From contig NZ_AP013072.1 in assembly GCF_000478925.1 (NCBI RefSeq), positions 1,776,501 through 1,840,500 on the forward strand: 64,000 bases of DNA. Direction: 5' to 3'. Source of the stretch: Streptococcus anginosus subsp. whileyi MAS624 (GTDB lineage: Bacteria; Bacillota; Bacilli; Lactobacillales; Streptococcaceae). The notes under the pieces are model-generated. The model saw only the letters and a program-made list of their open reading frames with translations. It ran no database searches and was not told the DNA's origin. The translations under genes and the position numbers were made by a program. Below are positions 41,561-49,720 of the stretch, in pieces (positions within the stretch are counted from its first letter, which is position 1; each line of letters begins with the position of its first letter).

Positions 41561-42507
41561 GAAAACTCCTTATTTCCGACAACAGTCATATGTATCACAT
41601 GATGATTAATTCCATCTAGATCTAACTTTTCTTCTATATATTCTTTATTGTATCCACCAATATCCAAACTGCCATATGTCAATGCTGTAGAAACCAATTG
41701 AATATTTTGAGCTATTTCACCAGCTTCAATAAATGCATAAACCGTTGCTTGATTACCATATTTTCTAGTGTTTTTTAGATAATTATAGGCATACATAAAA
41801 ACAAGATTACTATCTTCTGCATTGATTGCTCCAAACTCTGCAAGAGCTCTCATATCTTCTGCTGGAGCAATGAGATGGCATCTCAAAGCATGTTGATAGG
41901 GTAAATATTCATAATAACCATCTTCTAATCCTTCAACTTGTCTCGCATAAAAATAGAGAGTAATCGGATATAGTCCTCCCCCAGAGGCACAGTTTCTTAA
42001 AGCAACTTTTTTTTGAATCTCTTGCTTAACAGTTGCTTCCCCACTAACGCCACAAGCATAGTAAAGTAGATTCGCTAAATCTTGTTTTGGCATTTTCATT
42101 GCTTTGAACCGGCGGTGGCTACGTCTATTCACGATACAGGTAGATAAGGAGGGAGCTAACTTTTTGGCTTGAGGCAATGCTATAACATTTTGAAAATCTT
42201 CAAAATAAGAACTATTGGTAAAATTTGTGATAGCTGAGTCTGTAAAAAATTCGGAAACACTCGTTTTAAAACCCAAGTAATCATTATTAGCCTTATAATT
42301 CATTAAAAATTCTTGGCTTAAATTATCGCTTTCATAAGGCATTAGATGTTGAGCGACTAATTGCTTTGATGTTTTTAAAACGGTTTGATGATGATAATCC
42401 GAGAAAGAGAAGTAATTGGTATTAAATTCAAATAATTGACGAGCTTCTTCTCCTGTAAGATGTCTTGGAACAGTCGAACGGATATTATCCTTTGAAAAAA
42501 ATGACAT
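41557..42507 (-). CDS. sagB: FMN-dependent azoline dehydrogenase SagB
   Basis: 316 residues, McbC/SagB branch of the nitroreductase fold. It oxidises azolines on the SagA core to thiazoles and oxazoles. NRRSHRRFKAMKMPKQDL is the FMN phosphate-binding region, ASGGGLYPITLYFYA the central family motif, and EAGEIAQNIQLVSTALTYGS the helix next to FMN. AAAGGT precedes ATG 42507. It lies 215 bases after sagA, across a hairpin. Confidence 0.95.
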   Translation of the reverse strand: MSFFSKDNIRSTVPRHLTGEEARQLFEFNTNYFSFSDYHHQTVLKTSKQLVAQHLMPYESDNLSQEFLMNYKANNDYLGFKTSVSEFFTDSAITNFTNSSYFEDFQNVIALPQAKKLAPSLSTCIVNRRSHRRFKAMKMPKQDLANLLYYACGVSGEATVKQEIQKKVALRNCASGGGLYPITLYFYARQVEGLEDGYYEYLPYQHALRCHLIAPAEDMRALAEFGAINAEDSNLVFMYAYNYLKNTRKYGNQATVYAFIEAGEIAQNIQLVSTALTYGSLDIGGYNKEYIEEKLDLDGINHHVIHMTVVGNKEFS

Positions 42508-42539
42508 ACATACCTTTCTACTCTTACAAATAATAAAGA

Positions 42540-42580
42540 GTAGTAATTCATTAACACATATGATACCAATGAATTACTAC
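42540..42580 (-). terminator. Hairpin between sagA and sagB (attenuator-like)
   Basis: GTAGTAATTCATT (42540-42552) and AATGAATTACTAC (42568-42580) pair perfectly over 13 bp with a 15-base loop; only a weak T-rich run (TCTTTATTATTT) follows. This fits the leaky terminator known after S. pyogenes sagA, giving much sagA mRNA and less sagB-I. Confidence 0.75.
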
Positions 42581-42722
42581 CAAATAGTTAAACTAGGTTA
42601 TGTAAATATCTAATTGTACCTAATTTTATCAAAGCAAATATCATCCAGAAAGCTTTTGTTAGGTTCTACTAATAGCTAGCAATTAGTGAATGTGTCAACT
42701 CTCTGGATAATATTTGATAGCA

Positions 42723-42887
42723 TTATTTACCTGGTGATGGTAAAGTTGTTGAACCACCAGTTGAGTTTCCGCCACCTGTTGATATAGAGAAGCAGCATGT
42801 GCAACTACAGCAGCAACATCCGCCAGGCGCAACTTGTGTTGTATCTGCCACACTAGTAGCTAAAACATTTGAAGAAAATTTCAACAT
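42723..42887 (-). CDS. sagA: Streptolysin S precursor peptide SagA
   Basis: 54 residues. Ribosomal precursor of the thiazole/oxazole-modified haemolysin. Leader 1-23 ends in Gly-Gly (QVAPGG) and holds the F-x-x-x-hydrophobic binding motif (F4...V8). The core begins CCCCSCTCCFSIS, then a Gly/Ser/Thr tail ending PSPGK: 7 Cys and 11 Ser/Thr that could be cyclised. ATG 42887 with GGAGG 8 bases upstream. The S. pyogenes SagA is 53 residues with a very similar leader and CCCCC-TTCC core start. Only one copy is seen. Confidence 0.97.
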   Translation of the reverse strand: MLKFSSNVLATSVADTTQVAPGGCCCCSCTCCFSISTGGGNSTGGSTTLPSPGK

Positions 42888-43091
42888 AGACTTCACCTCC
42901 TTATAAAACAATATGTAATAATACAAATATGTGATAGAAGTTAGGGAATCAAACATTGGCTGAGTTATGATAGCAATTCTAATCTAGTAGACTTAAAACG
43001 GCCTAACCTCAGATAATAACATTGTACAAAACAAAGGCTAGCTAATCTTTGTACTTCGTAGTAAGACAACCGTCCAATTTCTATCAAATAC

Positions 43092-43120
43092 ATTATACGA
43101 AAAAAATGCTTTCAAGTAAA
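43092..43120 (-). promoter_or_regulatory. Putative sagA promoter
   Basis: -35 TTTACT (43120-43115), 17-base spacer, -10 TATAAT (43097-43092). It gives a leader of about 200 bases before sagA. That leader holds complementary words (GTTAGG near 42940 and CCTAAC near 43005) and an ACAAAG/CTTTGT hairpin. Confidence 0.55.
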
Positions 43121-43314
43121 TATTTTTTAACTACTTTTTGAATAATTTTTTTATATTTCACAAGCACAAATATTTCATTTCGTATATAAAAAGTCCATTT
43201 ATAAAGAATTTAAACGCACTTTTTATATAATTATGTGTTTTTATTCATAATATAAAACAAGCAATCACTTGAAATTTGAACCAGATAAGTTTCTATCTTC
43301 AAACAACTCTACTT

Positions 43315-43912
43315 TTACAGCCAGCCATTTTCTTGAGCAATCCGAACTGCTTCGAATCGATTTTCTGCTGCTGATTTTGTTAAAATACTTGACATATAAT
43401 TTCGGACTGTTCCATGTGACAAGTAACGTTTCTGAGCAATCTCTTTACTTGGAACTCCGGCTGCTGCCACTTTTAATACCAAAGTTTCTTGATTAGACAA
43501 GGGATTCTTGCTTGTCATCATGACTTCCATCAGCTCAGGTGAATATTCTTTTTTTCCTCTAAAACGGTGTGAGTCGTTTTCATCAGATCTGCAATGCTGC
43601 GCTCCTTTAAAACATAAGCACCCACACCGTTTTTCACAGATCTTTCAAAATGGCCTGGACGTTTGAAAGTAGTAACGATAATAACTTTTGATTCAGAGTG
43701 TTGCTCTTTTAGCTACTCCAACACTTCCAAGCCTGTTTTTTCGGCATTTCTACATCTAAAATAGCCACATCTGCCTTTTGAAATTGTAGTAACTCTATCG
43801 CTTCCTGACCATTTGCTACTTGATAGACTTCTTCCACATCTGGCTGCATGTTCAATAATTGACACAAAGCATCTCATAACATACTTTAATCTTCTGCTAC
43901 TAAAAGTTTCAT
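43315..43912 (-). pseudogene. Broken NarL-family response regulator
   Basis: The frame from ATG 43912 reads MKLLVAED then TAA (codon 9) and TGA (codon 13), continues as a receiver domain ([28 protein letters not shown]), shifts frame in an A-run after MPKK, has a further TAG, and shifts again before the LuxR-type HTH (LSNQETLVLKVAAAGVPSKEIAQ). Only the last 71 codons remain an open frame. Three stops and two frameshifts mean it is dead. It is upstream of and in the same direction as sagA. Confidence 0.9.
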
Positions 43913-43915
43913 CTT

Positions 43916-44508
43916 TTACTCCTCTATTGCTATCACCACTTGAATTTTAGTTGGCTTGCGGTGATTTAAAATCTCTACATTACCAGACAAAATCGTTAAG
44001 CGCTCACGAATAGAATGTAACTCCTTTCCTGTTATTTCCTCAAAACCTATTCCGTCATCTTCCACATCAAGAATCAAGTTCCTTGCATCTGAAATGAGAT
44101 AAATTATACAATGTTTAGCTTGAGCATGCTTGATAATATTTGTTGCTAGTTCTAGTAAAATCATAGTAATGCTGGATTGCATGCTAGGTGAAATACTAGC
44201 TATATTGAGCTGATTGTCCAAATGAACACGAACATCACTCATTTCCAACATGGTCTGAATCGTTATCAACTCTTCATGCAAAGTTCGACTTTTCAAATTA
44301 TCAATAATTCGTCTCACATCAGCCATTGATTGCTTGCTAATGTCATGCACTTCTGCCAATTCTTTACCTGCTTGCTCATATTGACTCATCTTGAGAAGTT
44401 GTTGGGCTAATTCTGTTTTCAAACTCAGCATAGCAAAGGTGTGTCCTAAACTGTCGTGCAAATCACGTCCGATTCGATTGCGCTTATTTTCTGCTAAAAA
44501 AGATTAAG
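43916..44508 (-). pseudogene. C-terminal part of an interrupted sensor histidine kinase
   Basis: The open part holds the HisKA_3 phosphoacceptor box (RIGRDLHDSLGHTFAML, His near the start) and an HATPase domain with LLELATNIIKHAQAKH (N box) and DVEDDGIGFEE (G1 box). The frame runs upstream as LAENKRN and stops at foreign sequence near 44508. The membrane part is at 45857-46303 beyond the IS insertion. DesK/LiaS-type kinase; partner of the broken regulator next to it. Confidence 0.88.
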
Positions 44509-44522
44509 TTGAGCAGGTACTA

Positions 44523-44558
44523 GCCCCATAAAATGAGACACAAGAAAACCACTTCTGT
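44523..44558 (+). mobile_element. Left end of an older insertion element
   Basis: CCCCATAAAATGAGACA then CAAGAAAACCACTTCTG resembles, in inverse orientation, 45780-45815 (CCCCCAAAATGGGACAG, TAGAAAAACACTA on minus). The two look like terminal inverted repeats of one element that has lost or exchanged its inside. Confidence 0.45.
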
Positions 44559-44610
44559 TGGATATGTCAAGAAATAGTAGACACAAAGTTAAGTGAAAAC
44601 GAGGGAAATC

Positions 44611-44895
44611 ATTATATTTGATAAAGCATTTAAACTCTCTGCTGTCATACTCATTACAGAGGAAGAGCAGTCTGTAAAAAGCGTTAGTTCGACTTTAGGA
44701 ATTCATCCAAATAGTTTATATCGTTGGGTTCAATAATATGAAAAATATGGAGAAAGTGCATTCTCAGGCCTTGGGAGCGCTTTTCGTCATGCTCAATTTG
44801 AGATTAAAAAACTCGAAAAAGAAAATAAGATATTACAAGAGGAATTAGTTCTTCTAAAAAAGTTTCAGGTCTTCTTGGAGCCAAAACGAAAATAA
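44611..44895 (+). pseudogene. IS3 transposase OrfA remnant
   Basis: HTH-type OrfA (FDKAFKLSAVILITEEEQSV, LGIHPNSLYRWVQ) is cut by an in-frame TAA at codon 42 and has no good start codon (the frame begins ATT-ATA behind GAGGGA). A leucine-zipper-like end (IKKLEKENKILQEELVLLKK) follows. Confidence 0.8.
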
Positions 44896-45740
44896 AATTC
44901 CAATTTTTAAAGGAAAATAGTTCTAGCTTAAATATTAATCATGCTTGTCAAACACTTCAAGTATCTCGTTCAGGTTTCTATACCTATCTAAAACGTAAGC
45001 CATCTTCAAGACAGATAGAGAATGAAATATTAAAGGAGATTATTAAGGCTATTTTCTATGACCATAAAGAACGCTATGGTAGTGTCCGAATCACTCAAGA
45101 ACTCTATCGACAAGGGATAAAGGTCAATCGTAAACGTGTTGGTAGATTACTTCATGAACTTTGTCTCTATGCTAAAGGAAGCCGCTATAAATACAAGTAC
45201 TATAACCGTCGGCGTTCCTCATTGACACGTCCAAATTTGATCAATCAGTGTTTTCAAACGAAAGGTAAGAATGAAATCTGGCTAGGAAATTTAACTTATA
45301 TTCCTACAAAAGCAGGAACACTTTATTTATCTGTCTTTATAGATATCTATAGCAGAAAAATTGTAGGTTGGGCGATGGGAAATCGCATGCAAGACCAGTT
45401 GGTAACAGATGCTTTTAATCAAGCTTATCATAGAGAAAGACCTAAGGAAGGATTAATAGTCCATACAGATCAAGGTTCACAATATACCGGAGCACGATTC
45501 CAAGACTTGCTTAGGAAGAAAAAATGCAAATCTAGCATGAATCGAAAAGGGAACCCTTACCTTATGGAATCCTTTTATAAAACATTAAAAAGAGAGCTTG
45601 TCAACGATGCACATTTTGCATCCATTGAACAAGCTCAACTTGAAATCTTTAAATACATTGAAACCTATTATAATCCAAAACATCTTCATTCTGCATTAGG
45701 ATATCGGTCACCAATAGAATTTGAGACAAATAGTCTCTAA
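44862..45740 (+). pseudogene. IS3 transposase OrfB, catalytically damaged
   Basis: Open in the -1 frame from the slippery site to TAA 45740: HTH_21 region (YGSVRITQELYRQGIKVNRKRVGRLL), then the rve integrase core. The first catalytic Asp is replaced (WLGNLTYIPT, where the family has D before the hydrophobic-TY), and a few residues before the catalytic Glu are missing (GNPYLMESFYKTLKRE versus usual GNPYDN-x-x-MESF). The second Asp (HTDQGSQY) remains. Likely inactive. Confidence 0.8.
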
Positions 45741-45779
45741 TCCACTTAACTTTGTGTCTACTTTTTCTTGACATATCCA

Positions 45780-45815
45780 CTAATAGTGTTTTTCTACTGT
45801 CCCATTTTGGGGGTG
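45780..45815 (-). mobile_element. Right end of the older insertion element
   Basis: Inverse partner of 44523-44558; abuts the IS3-type right repeat directly. Confidence 0.45.
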
Positions 45816-45856
45816 CAGTGCCAGCATTTTGCTTCATTTTTTCTTCCTTGATTTAC

Positions 45857-46303
45857 TCAGAAAGCTGTATTCGATGAAGACCAAAAGTCATTAAGTCTGA
45901 AAAATAAAAACGAAAGATAGGAGATATCAACTGGATTTTTCATATAAAGACTAATTAGAAGAAGGGGTTGCAAGGTCAAAAAACTCCCAAAGCGCCAGGA
46001 TTTAAAAGACATCTCCTTAAAATGATAAACAAAAAGATTGGAAAGATAAAAAATGTACCAGACAAAACCAGAATTCAACCAAATCGAGCTATAGAAAATA
46101 TAGACAAGTAAAATCAACCACGAAATCTGTTGAAACATTTTATGATTACTTAGCAAAATCGTATAATACGCACCGATAAAAATAGCTGTCCACAGCAAGG
46201 TTAAAAGCGGGTAATCACCACTTATGACACCCGCTATCGGAAAAAAGATAAAAACTACAGCAACATGAAACATATGGTGAATATTTTTAAATTTTTCCCA
46301 CAT
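45857..46303 (-). pseudogene. N-terminal membrane part of the interrupted sensor kinase
   Basis: ATG 46303 (MWEKFKNIHHMFHVAVV) opens four to five membrane helices ending in a frameshift at about 45880; another frame continues SDLMTFGLHRIQLSE, the expected linker to the kinase core. The rest of the gene is at 43916-44508. It starts 10 bases after the permease remnant, so ATPase-permease-kinase-regulator was one operon. Confidence 0.75.
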
Positions 46304-46312
46304 CAAATTATT

Positions 46313-47036
46313 TTACCTCAATCCGTTTTTTATGCACAAAATCAAACCACTCACCCACAAGGTAAATACAACTAAGTTAGAGTACAGAACCCCAATCAAG
46401 ACGATGCTGGTTCAAATAGACAGAAATCAAGTTCATCAATTGATAAGTTGGCAAAGTTTTGCCGATTGCCTGCATCAAACTCGGAAACATCGTCAATGGA
46501 AACCAAAGCCCATCGAGAATAGCTAAGGTCATATAAACAATATTGCCAATCACAGAAACAAACTGTGTATTCGGAATCAGCGCTAGCAACAGTCCAAGTA
46601 CAACAAAGGCTGCACTCCCCATCATCAATATCCCTGCCGATACAAACCAATCCATCATTGGCACATTCACATGACGGACGATATGCCCAACTGAAAATAC
46701 GACTGTAATCGCAGGCAAGTAATCTATCATCATCGCCAAAAACTTAGATATATAATATTCTACCACAGAAACAGGAGAATGAACGATTGTTTTCTGCCAA
46801 TTACTAATTTTATCTGTATGCAATGTACTAGGAAAAGAGAAGAAAGCTGTTGACATCATATTAAAGGCTGTCATTGAAAACAAATAATCTCGCAAAAAAT
46901 TACTTGGTAGAGTATATTCCAGAGAACAATAGATAAAAATCCGTCGGCATCCCAATAGACAATAAATAGTAAGTCACTTGTCGTTTTGCCAATATCAATT
47001 CGATTTCCATTAAACTCATCAATTGTTTCATCACAA
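46313..47036 (-). pseudogene. Broken ABC-2 transporter permease
   Basis: Begins MKQLMSLMEIELILAKRQVTYY at 47036. The frame stops at TAA (about 46925), where the helix-rich remainder (SMTAFNMMSTAFFSFPSTL ... LLLALIPNTQFVSVIGNIVY) continues in another frame, and a second shift near 46385 separates the last helix (LVVFTLWVSGLILCIKNGLR). Two frameshifts; non-functional as read. Partner of the intact ATPase 10 bases upstream. Confidence 0.8.
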
Positions 47037-47046
47037 ACTCCTATTC

Positions 47047-47916
47047 TTATGTTGTCTCAAAAATACTATCCAACAACGTTCGGTTGCGTACTTCAATTTC
47101 CTCAATCGTACAGCCATTATGGATCAAGACTTGCCATACTTTACTGGCCTCTTTAGTTGCAAAGGACAGAGCACTTTGCTTGATTTCGATTTCGGTTGCT
47201 TCAGGTAAGTCTTCTACAATAGCTCGGTAAGAAAGCAGAATAGTGAAGTGTTTTTCCTGTTCTTCACTACGCATGGCATACGGCGTCGTATCTCGGATTA
47301 GTTCTCCCTTATGTAGCACCAAAATACGATCCGCTGTATGCTCCACTTCTTCGATATAGTGAGAAGAATAAACAATAGTCACACCATTTTTCTTTAGTTC
47401 ATCCACAACTTCCCAAAAATGCTGTCTTGTAGAAGTATGCATAGCAGAAGTTGGTTCATCTAAAAAGAGTATCTTCGGACGCCCGATAAGAGCTAAAACA
47501 AAAGAAAGTAACCGTTTTTGTCCACCAGATAATTTACTGGCCAACTGTTCTTTTTGCTTATCCGTAAATTTCAACAGAACATCAATTTCCTGATTGCTCA
47601 GACTATTTGGGTAAACACTTTGGAAAAAGTTTAATAGTTCATTTACCTTCAAATCTGCCATGACTGTGTTTTCTTGTGGCAAAATAGCAACTACCTGTTT
47701 CAATTGATTATTTGTCGGCTGCAAACTCTGAATCCCGACCTGTCCACCTGTAAGAAACTTATCGCCCAACAAGCAATCCATTAATGTCGTTTTCCCAGCC
47801 CCATTTGGACCAATCAACGCCACACATTCTCCATCGTTAATTGTAAAAGAAATATTTTTCAAAATTTCTTTCCCACGAATCTCTTTGGACAAATCCTTTA
47901 CTTCAATCAAATTCAT
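47047..47916 (-). CDS. ABC transporter ATPase (ABC-2 exporter type), orphaned
   Basis: 289 residues, intact: Walker A GPNGAGKTT, Q-loop LPQENTVMADLKV, signature KLSGGQKRLLSFVLAL, Walker B ILFLDEPTSAMH, switch SSHYIEEVEHTAD. AAGGAGG before ATG 47916. The usual Asp-rich D-loop residue is changed (TSAMHTSTR). Its only visible membrane partner is the pseudogene 10 bases downstream, so the ATPase probably has no job unless another permease is used. Confidence 0.85.
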   Translation of the reverse strand: MNLIEVKDLSKEIRGKEILKNISFTINDGECVALIGPNGAGKTTLMDCLLGDKFLTGGQVGIQSLQPTNNQLKQVVAILPQENTVMADLKVNELLNFFQSVYPNSLSNQEIDVLLKFTDKQKEQLASKLSGGQKRLLSFVLALIGRPKILFLDEPTSAMHTSTRQHFWEVVDELKKNGVTIVYSSHYIEEVEHTADRILVLHKGELIRDTTPYAMRSEEQEKHFTILLSYRAIVEDLPEATEIEIKQSALSFATKEASKVWQVLIHNGCTIEEIEVRNRTLLDSIFETT

Positions 47917-48245
47917 CTTTTTCCTCCTTGATAAGTACATACATAAAGACTGAGCAACCAAGATTGCACAGACACTCCAAAAATAGGGTAAAATACCAGT
48001 GATCCTATCTTGATTGGAAATCCTACTTCCAAAGAATAAGCCGTACAGAATACTCGTTATCAGTCTTCATCAAGATATTACATTATAATGACCAATTCTC
48101 ATTGATTGCTGAATCACTAAAATATAGAGAGCTGAACATCTTTTTCATAAACCAGCTGCCTTTCCTTTTGATAATTCTATTATATATTTTGTCAAAAATT
48201 CCAACTAGATGATTTTGTCATCGTTTCACATGACAAATGTCACAA
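47917..48245. other. Gap with possible remnant of a membrane protein gene
   Basis: On the minus strand, 47917-48050 reads SILYGLFFGSRISNQDR, ITGILPYFWSVCAILVAQSL and YLSRRKK, in frame with and running into the ATPase start. It looks like the end of a membrane protein whose stop is lost, but no start or earlier part can be followed. The remainder shows nothing clear. Confidence 0.35.
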
Positions 48246-48272
48246 AAAAGGCGACTCGGTTGAGTCGCCTTT
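48246..48272. terminator. Displaced hairpin, original fakA terminator
   Basis: GGCGACTC/GAGTCGCC stem (48250-48257/48262-48269) with loop GGTT and flanking A/T runs. Its right arm is in the target sequence duplicated by the ISL3 element, which now separates it from fakA by about 1.4 kb. Confidence 0.7.
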
Positions 48273-48274
48273 CA

Positions 48275-49698
48275 GGCTCTATAATTTCTGTAGTGGGTAA
48301 AACCATTTTAGGAATTATGGAGCCTATTTTGTTGTAGAAAAAAAGTCCCATAAGACCTATAATGAAAAGTGACCAAACCATCATTAGAAAGAATCTTATG
48401 GAACAATTAAATTTTATCACAAACTTACTCGGAATAAAAGACCCTAACATCACTATTTTGGATGTTCTAGATGCTGGAACGCATAAAGAAATCATTGCTA
48501 AGCTAGATTATCCTGAGCCTAAATGCCCTCACTGCCAAGGACAAATGGCTAAATATGACTTCCAGAAAGAATCAAAAATTCCCTATCTAGAGTGTGCGGG
48601 ATTCAAGACTCTCATTCGATTGAGAAAACGCCGTTTCCGCTGTAAAGTCTGTCGGAAAAATGGCTGTAGCTGAGACTTCCTTCGTCAAGAAAAATCACCA
48701 AATCGCAACTATCGTCAACCAGAAAATCACACAAAAATTGATTGAGAAAGTCCCTATGACTACCATCGCTGAAAGTTTATCTGTATCTACTTCCACCGTC
48801 ATTCATAAATTGAAAGAATTCAAGTTCAAGACTGACCTTAGCTACCTTCCAGAACACATGAGCTGGGATGAATACAGCTTCAAGAAAGGAAAGATGAGCT
48901 TCATTGCACAGGATTTCGACTCAAGACAGGTCATAACTATCCTAGATGGACGAACTCAAGCGAGGATTCACAATCACTTCCTTCATTATTCTAGACCGGT
49001 TAGATGCCGAGTGAAAATCATTACCATGGATATGTTTAGTCCCTACTATGACTTGGCTAGGCAACTTTTTCCATGCGCTAAAATCGTCCTCGATCGCTTT
49101 TACATTGTACAACATCTCAGCCGGGCTATGTGTCGTATTCGTGTTCAAATCATGAAGCAATCAGATCGAAAGTCTCATGAATATAGGGCGCTGAAACGCT
49201 ACTGGAAACTCATTCAACAAGATAGTCGAAAACTAAGTCATAAACGCTTTTATCGTCCGACTTTTCGTATGCACTTGACAAATCAAGAGATTCTTGACAA
49301 GCTGCTCTCTTACTCTCAAGAACTCAAAGAACACTATGAACTCTACCAACTCTTACTTTTTCATTTTCAAGAGAAACAAGCTGAACATTTCTTTGGACTC
49401 ATTGGAAAAACAATTTCTTGTATAAATCCTATCTTTCAGACTGTTTTTAAAACCTTTCTCAAGGACAAAGATAAAATTATCAACGCTCTTGAACTCCCTT
49501 ACTCAAATGCAAAACTAGAAGCTACGAAGAACCTTATCAAGGTCATCAAGCGCAACGCTTTTGGCTTCCGAAACTTTGAAAACTTTAAAAACTTTAAAAC
49601 TAGAATCATCATCGCTTTGAATATCAAAAAGAAGAGAACCAATTCGGTCCTCTTCAGGGTATGACTTTTGGGTAACCCACTACAGTTGACAAAGAGTC
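48275..49698 (+). mobile_element. ISL3-family insertion sequence (IS1167-like)
   Basis: 1424 bases with imperfect terminal repeats (GGCTCTATAATTTCTGTAGTGGGT left; right read inward GACTCTTTGTCAACTGTAGTGGGT, both shortened here to shared CTCT...CTGTAGTGGGT). The 8-base direct repeat GCCTTTCA flanks it exactly (48267-48274 and 49699-49706), so insertion is recent. One transposase gene, frameshifted. Confidence 0.9.
48398..49664 (+). pseudogene. ISL3-family transposase, single frameshift
   Basis: N-terminal part (MEQLNFITNLLGIKDPNI ... zinc-finger CPHCQGQMAKYDF and CKVCRKN) runs into TGA at 48673. An A-run near 48656-48660 appears one base too long: the next frame continues smoothly from MAVAETSFVKKNHQIA to the DDE-type ISL3 core (SWDEYSFKKGKMSFIAQD, ITMDMFSPYY, LDRFYIVQHLSR, YSNAKLEATKNLIKVIKRNAFGFRN in pieces). 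A sequencing error would restore it. Confidence 0.88.
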
Positions 49699-49720
49699 GC
49701 CTTTCAATGATTCTTTGATT

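Larger units (their letters stand above)
44559..45779 (+). mobile_element. Degenerate IS3-family element (IS150-like group)
   Basis: 1221 bases bounded by 37-base inverted repeats starting TGGATATGTCAAGAAA (44559-44595 and 45743-45779), nearly identical. Two overlapping transposase frames with an A6G slippery site (44856-44862) match IS3 design. No 3-4 base target repeat flanks it (TGT left, CTA right), so a rearrangement is likely. It sits between the two ends of an older element, inside the sensor kinase gene. Confidence 0.85.

Noticed and set aside
42888..43310. A second sagA copy upstream of the first
   Set aside because: Looked for because duplicated sagA genes are reported in S. anginosus; no Cys-rich core or Gly-Gly leader is present here.
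48226..48495. 89-codon minus-strand frame over the left ISL3 end
   Set aside because: Crosses the host/IS junction; accidental.
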